Assembly (NCBI GenBank): GCA_017591395.1
Contig: WEDG01001520.1
Location: forward strand, 62,001 to 126,000
DNA: 64,000 bases
Reading direction: 5' to 3'
From: Schistocephalus solidus
Taxonomy: Eukaryota > Platyhelminthes > Cestoda > Diphyllobothriidea > Diphyllobothriidae
Shown here piece by piece: positions 56,300 through 64,000 of the stretch (position 1 is the first letter of the stretch; each line of letters opens with the position of its first letter). A program made the translations under genes and the position numbers. The notes beneath the pieces are model-generated. The model did not search any database and had not been told where the DNA came from. It saw only the letters and a list, made by a program, of their open reading frames with translations.

Positions 56300-58275
56300 A
56301 CTATCTGCGTGGTGCTACCCCAAACTAGTATCCCCTACATCCCATTAAATCTCATTCATAATGAAAGTAGGTCTATGGCAACGGAACCATTTTTATAACC
56401 TGAATTTTCCGAGCCGGCACCCCCAACTCGTCGGACATGCAGTCAACGTATAAAAATGAGGTCCTTTTATACCGTAGCAAATGAAATGTCAATGGTAGGC
56501 TTAAGTTTGAGCTAATACGCGCCATTTTATCCATTCAGCTAGGACATGATTGGCTTCATTCCTTTTAATGTGATTGCGAGAGTTTTGGATGTGAAAAAAG
56601 TTTGAATTCGTCTATTGATGCGCACCCCATCTGAGTGCCATACCTCTAAGAATTCCTGGACTTACTTTTTAGACAAGCACCAAAGGATATACGTTTTCGC
56701 CATGGGGATGTGCGTTCAGTGCTCGTTTTTCCCGAGCTCATCTTAAACAGATCCACTCGTCTGCTTGTCGCACTGTGATCATCCAGGTAGTTTGAGGCCC
56801 AGTTAAAAGACTGGTTATCATATAATATAATATTCGAAATGCAATATTTAAGTATCTATCGAACTAACTAGCCCTCTCTTTAGAGTTTTACCAAGCGATG
56901 AGCACAGAGATCTCTAAACTGCACCTAATTGATGTTGCTCAGTTTTCTTTTGAAGCACTCAAATTTGTGCTTTACTATAATTCCTAGGTGATTTAATTTA
57001 GTGTTAACATGCTGCAACACGGACATTAAAGTTCTCAATGGAAGCTTTTCAACCTATGCCACGACAAATATAGACTCGAGCAATAAATTATTATGAGAAA
57101 AATTCGAAACGACATGCTGTCACTTTCGATTACTTTTAACGGTTTTCGTTTCATCCAAATAAAACTATTAAAACATAACTAGGTTTCTACAGCTTTTAAA
57201 TTTTATTGGATTAAGGGCAAAATCTTTATAAAATAAAACACACGAGCTTATCTCAAATGTCCGCCTGAGTCAGTTAGATGACACACATTTTATTGTCAGA
57301 AAGCCTCATATGAATATGTTCCAGCAGCCAATGCACCCCAAATTTCGGAGATTTCAAGTTTTCCCAAAATAAATATTTCAAAAACAATATGAATTCCGGG
57401 AGGACGTTCGAAATAAGTGGCCTAATGACCACCTGTATATCTCCGTTGATGTCGAAACATGTGTACCGAAATATCATCCTACATTATGGAAATATTTCTC
57501 TTATCTACCAGAAACATTGCTCCGTATATCGATTTGAAACCCACAGGTCAGACGAGAAATCAGCTTAAAATAGATTTCAACTTATTTCCCTGAAAGGCAT
57601 GCACCCATGAATTTGTGCGGTGACCAAAAGTTTCAGTTTACAAGGCTGCAACTACTCGACAAAAGTCTCTGCCGCCTCGAAACTCGTCTAAAAACAGCAG
57701 GATAAACGAGCAATATGGTACGGCAGAAACTTGCAAGCACTTCACACACACGGCCCATGTATCCATAGGAAAATGTTCCCCAAGTTTATATGGTGTGCGT
57801 CCATTGAAAATGTCCCGTGGTGCCTACGATGTTGTATTGTTTGTCCAAGCTGGATAAGCCACATCAATGTGCCTAAAAAAAACAATAATTGACATTAAAT
57901 GACTGAAACAATCTTTCCCAGAGCTTCAGACTTATCCTGGGTGGTATGCTCAACGTTGCTATACAGTCCATCCAACAATTTCTGAATTTCAATGGATTAA
58001 CACACGGGCTGGTTGTCACGTACAATGGGAGAAAAGGAAAATGTCTAGGCTAAACCGAGCTGTGCAGGCAAATGATCTTTCAGCACACCGAAAACTTTGG
58101 TCAGGACTGACTGAAGCTTGTCAACAGCGTTTACAACGACAGCCGAACGCATGTTACTAGCTCAAGAATTCTAGTGGATTCTTGGAAAGAAGCCTACATT
58201 AGATGCCCTTTCACTGGAAATATTAGTTAAAATTCAAAAAATGTGTTTTCGACCGTCGATTTTGACAATGTATAT
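56300..58275. other. No gene seen
   Basis: AT-rich DNA after the RTE-like 5' end. Open frames are short, overlap on both strands and carry no motif. Nothing repeats elsewhere in the window as far as I can see. Confidence 0.4.
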
Positions 58276-58279
58276 CATT

Positions 58280-58820
58280 TTCTTCACAATAAGGTGACGC
58301 AGGAACGGTGACGTGCACTGGAATATCGTGAGAGTAATCTTGTACTGCATCTACCTCACTCTCTTTTCCACTCCCTCATCTAGATTCAGCGTCAAGACAG
58401 AGTCAAGATAATCAGAGCTGGGGAGAGAGTGCAGGTCAGTGCACATGTGGTTCAACACAAACGCAAACACTAGAACACAAGGAAGGGGTGCCTCGGATCC
58501 CAGCTGTGTGGGAGTTTCAAAACGATCATATTAAGAAGGAGCCATTGCAGCCTGATTCTCAGTCCACCAGTCACCCACTCTGCACAAATGCACAGTGGGC
58601 TGACCACGCCGTCCGAGTTATCCCGTCAGTTGAAAACCTTCCCAGCCATGGCTTTGAGCACACCATGCTAGTTTCAAGCGCCTCAGATTATTTATAGGGA
58701 AAAAACGTAACTAAAACGATTAACTCACTCTCACCCCCACCCCCAGAATTAGGCCACAGTCCGAGCTTGGTCAGTTTTTTATGCACAAGTGGACACATTG
58801 GTTGACAAGCGGGAGCACCC
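58280..58820 (+). repeat. rep-R copy, diverged
   Basis: GGTGACGCAGGAACGGTGAC at 58,292, CTACCTCACTCTC, then GGAGCCATTGCAGCCTGATT at about 58,535 and CACCCACTCTGCACAAATGC, TTATCCCGTCAGTTGAAAAC. After GGTCAGTT at about 58,770 it continues into a degraded start of block 2 (ATGCACAAGTGGACAC, like GATGCGGAAGTGGGCG). It is the most diverged copy of the family here. Confidence 0.6.
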
Positions 58821-58849
58821 GTGTTCGTACGCCACAGCAGGAAAGTGCA

Positions 58850-61800
58850 CCCCTTACTTTTATGGGCAACATCATCGGAAGTGGTATTTTTTGGACTCAT
58901 CTATGAGAAAATTGCGTCACGTCCAATTGTTTTACTCCCAAGTCAAGGTAATTTTCATTTTTCAAATTTTCGTGTTATGATATTGTTTTAAGATCACGAA
59001 AGCGCCATTCATAAATTATTGCATATGTCTATTTACTAATGCTGCTTCTAAAGTATGTATTATGGTTTACGTACATCGAAAAAGTTTATGTGATCTATAG
59101 GACTTCATGTTAACAGCAAAAAGGCATATATGATTTTTTACTACATAAAAAATACACAAATTTAAGTTTGAAAATTGAAAGATTTTTATAAACTATTGTT
59201 TCAATAAAAGATACTTAAATTTCTAACAGCATCTTAAAATGAATAGGACAAATGCATTTACTTAAGTAATCATTTATTACAGAGTGCCATTTTTGTAGTG
59301 TCGAAAAGAAGCCCACTCAAAAGTCGGCATCCTGAGGTATCTGAAATATCTTGGGATTAAATATGATGATGTGTAACTTTGTAACGCTTCTAAAGTACTC
59401 TTATCTAATGTGAGATTTTTTTCTTATTTAAATTAGCAGTTCATGCAAGGCAAATCTACTTTACATTGAGGATCGCTTATACAAAAACATGAGTTTGTGA
59501 TGTGAATGAGGACCTCAATATCTCAGAATTTAGTTTAACTGGACGAGAGAAGGTGGACGAATATTGCGCTAAGTTTGTTTACTATTTCCTTTAAAACTGT
59601 TAAAAACAGACAATATGTAAATTCTGAGCCATGGTGCCCGTATCAAAGTAAAAACAAATTTGCCTACTCGCAATTGGTGGACTTATCTTTCGTAAGGCCT
59701 ACGCTACCAAATAGAGCAAATATTTGATCCGCCAAATAACCAACTCCAAAGTGACATTCATATAAAAATTCTCTTCTAAGCAGTAGGTGGGACGCTTAGC
59801 ACACTGACGGCTACCACAAATATGGTCATACCGGCAGCTGATAAAACGCTCGAACATTGCACTGGAAAAAGAAGGACTACATACGCAAAGACCTGGCATT
59901 TGCTGGCGACAAAATTATGTGTCGTTTATAAGAATGTTTTCAGCGAAGAAATCATAAAAGGATCGACAGAAACCAGGAAGGTTTTTGAAAAACAAGAACA
60001 GTAACAAAGGTCGACTGCCAAATGATAGCGGAATCTGATAGGTTTGACCGTAACGGATAAAACATGTGCATACTTATAACATTTTGTGCTTCAGAAAATT
60101 AAGGTTTAACAAAATATGTATCAGAAATTCCGTTCCTGAAAAGGGCCTATAACAAGAATAATACAATCCGCACGCCCATTTACCAGATAGTTGGTTACTG
60201 CAAACCGAATGTGATTTCAATGAATTTCATTTTCAATGTATAGTAGTACTTATGGTTTTGTTGTCATAATTTAAAAAGAGAATCCGTTTATAATGGAAAC
60301 AAGATCTTTACTGAATCTTTAAATTTTTTCACAAATCAAATCTTGAAACACACGGAATCAACTGCATATGATACTGAATGACCTTGCGCTTAATCAAAGT
60401 GACCTCCATTTAACTGGTATTAAAAATCATCCACCTTCTACCCAGTTTGCAGTGTTTCGGTTATGAATTTGTACGAGGTCATAAAATAGTTTAATAGATG
60501 GACAGTTTTCGAGGTGGCTAAGGTGTATACAGGCTTCAAATTTCACAATTTTTAGTAATGGTATTTCGTAAATATTATCCTTTTATTAACGAAGCCGTTT
60601 AAATTGCGTAGATTACAGTAATATTATTTTGACCAGAGATATTAAATGGCAGTGTTCGATATAATGTATAAAAATGAGCCTCATTTATGAGTGGTAGCTT
60701 CAAAAGGATTTTCGGTGGAGAGCCTGCTGCAGTTTCATATAATTGCGCATAATCGAATAGATGTGACTATTAAAAAGTGTTTTTGAGTAAATATATATTA
60801 GATGACGTTACGTGGACTTAAAAGCGCAAGCTTGTTATCAGCAAATAGGCCTTAACTTGAAAATATGTTGGTTTCAACAGCATATCTATGAAAAAGCATC
60901 AGCTCACAAAAAGTGAACCCCTCTTTTTTCAGTCGCATGTTTGTGGATTCTAATTCCTAGGCCATTGGAACGAAACGTGATGTCATTTTTAATTGAATTA
61001 TAAGAAATTTACTGCATTCTTATTGAGCCAATAAGCCTAAAAAGACCTTTTAAAGGATTGGTAATATTCTGCAGAATAATGGCATGATACGCAAATATGA
61101 ATGAAATTAGATTCACTTTAAAATACATTAAGAGACGTAAGGAAATGAATGGAATCTTTAGCCTTGAGCAATACCGTATCTAATCTTTGAATTTTGTTAA
61201 TAACTAAAGGAATATATAATTTATCATTGTTATAGAAATAGGAAATTCAAACGGCATACGACTAATGCGGAAAGATTTTTAATGTATGGTATCTAAGTTG
61301 TAAAATTCACTTTTTTTTTATTTAGAGCTCTTTAATAGAGCATATATAATTTAAACTAAACATAATATCAGCGTACACATATGTTGAATGGTAGACCATA
61401 CCGGCAGCAGACGTGCTAACTGAAATCCCGGACACGTGTTTCGCCGACATTAAGCAGTTTGAGGACATAACGGCAAGGGTTTTGACTTTTGCCGATAGTA
61501 GCGAACAGACGATATCCAGGAAGCAGTTTAGGTTCGACTTTTGACTATTATCTGTATTGTCAAATCATGTCACGTGTGTATAGTACTGGTTGCCTGTTGG
61601 CAGTTTGTTAACATAACGTTGTAGCTTATAGATTACACCTCAAATGGCACGCAAAATTTCAGACTGAGAATAGTAACCTGTCTTTTGACTGATTCCCTTA
61701 TGTTCGGACAAAGTAAAAAAAAAAATTAGAGGATTTTAACATCAGGTTTCATTTTTACTGTGTGAGAGTACAGTTTTAAGTAACAGCCCATTGCGTTCTT

Positions 61801-64000
61801 CCAACATCGACCCAATACTCATTTTGTACAAACCACAATGATCATATTTTTATTCCTTGTATTGACCTAGCCAGGCAACATAGCTGTTCCACTGCTGAGA
61901 GTGCTTTTAGAGGAAATGCATGTTAGATGCTAATTTCAGGTTTTCTGTACGCAGTTGCAGCTAGTATTTGTCATGCAGCATACTCACAATTGGCAGGCGT
62001 AACTTAGCCCTCGTTCTGTACCTCACAACCACTCCCAACTCATCAGACTGTGATTGAAATTAAATTCAGTGTAAGCGCAGTGCACTTGAGGAAAAATGTT
62101 TCATTACTGTTTCTATCCATTAGAGAGGATATCTACGAATGAAAACGGAAATAAACTAGAGTAGCCTAAAGTTGTAATGCCCTTTTTCCCCTTAGAATTC
62201 TGGGCCTTGCAGTTGAGTGATAGTAAGCCTTAATGTAAAGGAGTAATTTAATAGATGCCTGGTTGTGTCTTTAGGAAGCAGTTAAGTAATAAACGAGTTT
62301 TAATTTGATGCTCTAGCTTTCAAAGCATTGAGGGAATGATAAATGTTTCATGTGAACAGAAGATGCTTGCATAAAAATTGCAATAGAGTAGATTTGCTGT
62401 CACATGAAATATCAACTCGACTTTTGAAACACGTTTTCGATTTGAAAACAATGGAGTTGCCATGTTAATAATCGCACAGTCATAACCCAAGAAATATGAT
62501 TCACGTTAGGATTCGGGATTCTGAATAAGCTATTTTAAGGTTGCCGTCCAAATCAATATTTCATAAAAAAAGACTGGTTTGAGTAACAGGTATTTCCCCC
62601 ATCATTTTCCGATGATCTTAAACATTTTAAGATGGTTAACACAACATGCACAAGAATATTCTTGCTCTAGGTTGATAACAAGTAATACTTACTTAAATGG
62701 CTACGCTTAACGGAAAGATATTTTTCAGATTTTAAAAAAAGGTTTTTTATTTTGTGAATTTCGTGAGACCGTGAAATTTAACTCCGATTGAGCATCGTAT
62801 CCATTTACCAATTCTGATTGCGAAGTACACAAAATGATACAATGTCATTATAAATTTAATAAAAAATTTATTACGTATTTTATATAGTTTGGAGAAATCT
62901 GTGAGATTATGGCGGAATATATACGGGGGTAGTTTAAAAGCTTTGAATGCAAGTGTAACTGCTGGTCTGGTCAACATTATTTGAACATTAAAAAGTTTTA
63001 TTTAAAAATATGAAATCCTCTTTTATGTAGCAAACCTTTTAAATCGGTGCGGTTACCTACCAAAAGATTACAAGAAGGTAGACTTTGTACATTTGTCTAT
63101 AAAATGTATAAAAATTTTTCAAGACATTGAATATAACTAATAAAAAGTCATATTATTTATGTTATCAGTTTTTTCATAGTGTGGTTTTTCCAAACGGTTC
63201 CAAAGAAACTCGTTCATAAGCTTTTGTCCTTACGTGACTAAAATATCCTTCAATTATATCACGTGATGTAGAACATTACAATTCTACTTAAATACTATTT
63301 TTGAAATGAAAAAAATAAAAATATTTTGGTTAACATTAACTTATCTTGCAAATCTATTGTATGTGCAAATACTCCTTAGGCCTATGCATGAAGTTTGAAT
63401 TCTGCAATCAACATGTGACTGACTTGAACTTTAGTCTCCTTCGTTAAGAATTTCATAAAATATGGCTGTATTTTTGAGGCAGTAGCGCAATGCACCCAAA
63501 CAAAAACGTTGTTTAAAAAAATGTAAATTTGTACCTTTTTTCATTGGCTTTACTAAACTCCTGCCACACCTCTTCAGCAGCTTGCAAGATTTTCAAATGC
63601 TAAGATTAATTTCGAGCTTAAATTGCATGAAAACGCGTGCACCTAAATGCTTTAAAGACATTTAATTATTTTTCAAATCTCAGGCAGACATAATCGCCTA
63701 CATTGCCACTACATGCAGTGGACCGTTTGAGCTTTTTAATGCAGCTAGGCTAGGTCCTATTGCCACTAGAAAAATGCTTAATTTCGCTTCGTGTTCATTT
63801 TTTGCATAAAAAGCACATGAGATGGCTCTCTGCTTTGCTATTTATGCAGCTTTTACGATTTTAAGCCGCGAATGTCTGAGATTTCGCGTCTAGAACAGAT
63901 GTCGTGCTATTTTTGTAATCACGGTGTTGTCATCCTAACTTGGATATCAACAGCGAGGCTCAAAGTAATTCTGAGAAATCTCGTTTTTTAGTTCTCTTAT
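58850..64000. other. No gene or repeat recognised
   Basis: Strongly AT-rich DNA. The string CATACCGGCAGC occurs at 59,828 and 61,399 with weakly similar flanks, hinting at another old repeat; the second lies in a slightly GC-richer patch (61,390-61,620). No open frame shows splice sites plus a motif that I could support. Confidence 0.4.

Noticed and set aside
58789..58950. Kunitz-like pattern (CSYATAGKC ... WYFLDSSMRK) ending at a donor-like GTAATT
   Set aside because: The start of the frame aligns with block 2 of rep-R (ATGCACAAGTGGACAC versus GATGCGGAAGTGGGCG), and two of the cysteines a Kunitz domain needs are absent. Best explained as a chance frame at the end of a repeat.

Overview
The window is AT-rich animal nuclear DNA with almost no intact genes. 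It is a graveyard of nested, mutated retrotransposons. The non-LTR elements (CR1-like open reading frames with APE endonuclease and reverse transcriptase), an RTE-like element ending in C2H2 zinc-finger remnants, a Penelope-like element with a GIY-YIG nuclease, and tRNA-derived SINEs together look like a flatworm genome. From memory of those families the best fit is a diphyllobothriidean tapeworm (Spirometra / Dibothriocephalus type). That lineage call is inference, since no search was possible.

Layout. 1-11,900: mostly non-coding AT-rich DNA with SINE copies and three spliced-gene candidates. Two minus-strand exons (9,793-9,968 and 6,043-6,441) together look like a membrane-anchored galactose-binding (F5/8C or fucolectin-like) protein; a plus-strand exon lies at 5,111-5,254. 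11,955-19,130: an ORF1 remnant, then a near full-length LINE-A (ORF1, endonuclease, reverse transcriptase, AAAAT tail), then a decayed LINE-C. 20,551-21,505: a broken transposase-like gene of a DNA transposon. 21,716-23,960: a minus-strand LINE-B copy.

24,096-37,381 is the most striking part. It is a large inverted repeat with arms of about 6.0 and 5.8 kb around a spacer of about 1.5 kb. Each arm holds rep-R, LINE-B (with an older insertion inside it) and LINE-A, head to head. The outer 5 kb of the arms are near-identical. The inner 0.7-0.8 kb, which lies inside LINE-A, is clearly more diverged, so the homology changes character at 29,289 / 32,320.

37,383-38,851: a dimeric tRNA-derived SINE, a 5'-truncated Penelope-like element and an (AT)n tract. 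40,490-44,200: a minus-strand LINE-D whose endonuclease is split by a rep-R composite. 44,200-52,030: no recognisable gene. 52,035-52,830: a second rep-R composite. 52,970-56,290: a nearly complete but broken RTE-like element (5' leader, endonuclease, reverse transcriptase, zinc fingers) on the minus strand. 58,280-58,820: a last rep-R copy. From there to 64,000 nothing is recognisable.

Names such as LINE-A to LINE-D, rep-R, SINE-1 and SINE-2 are working labels for this window only. All boundaries were read by eye and may be off by tens of bases.
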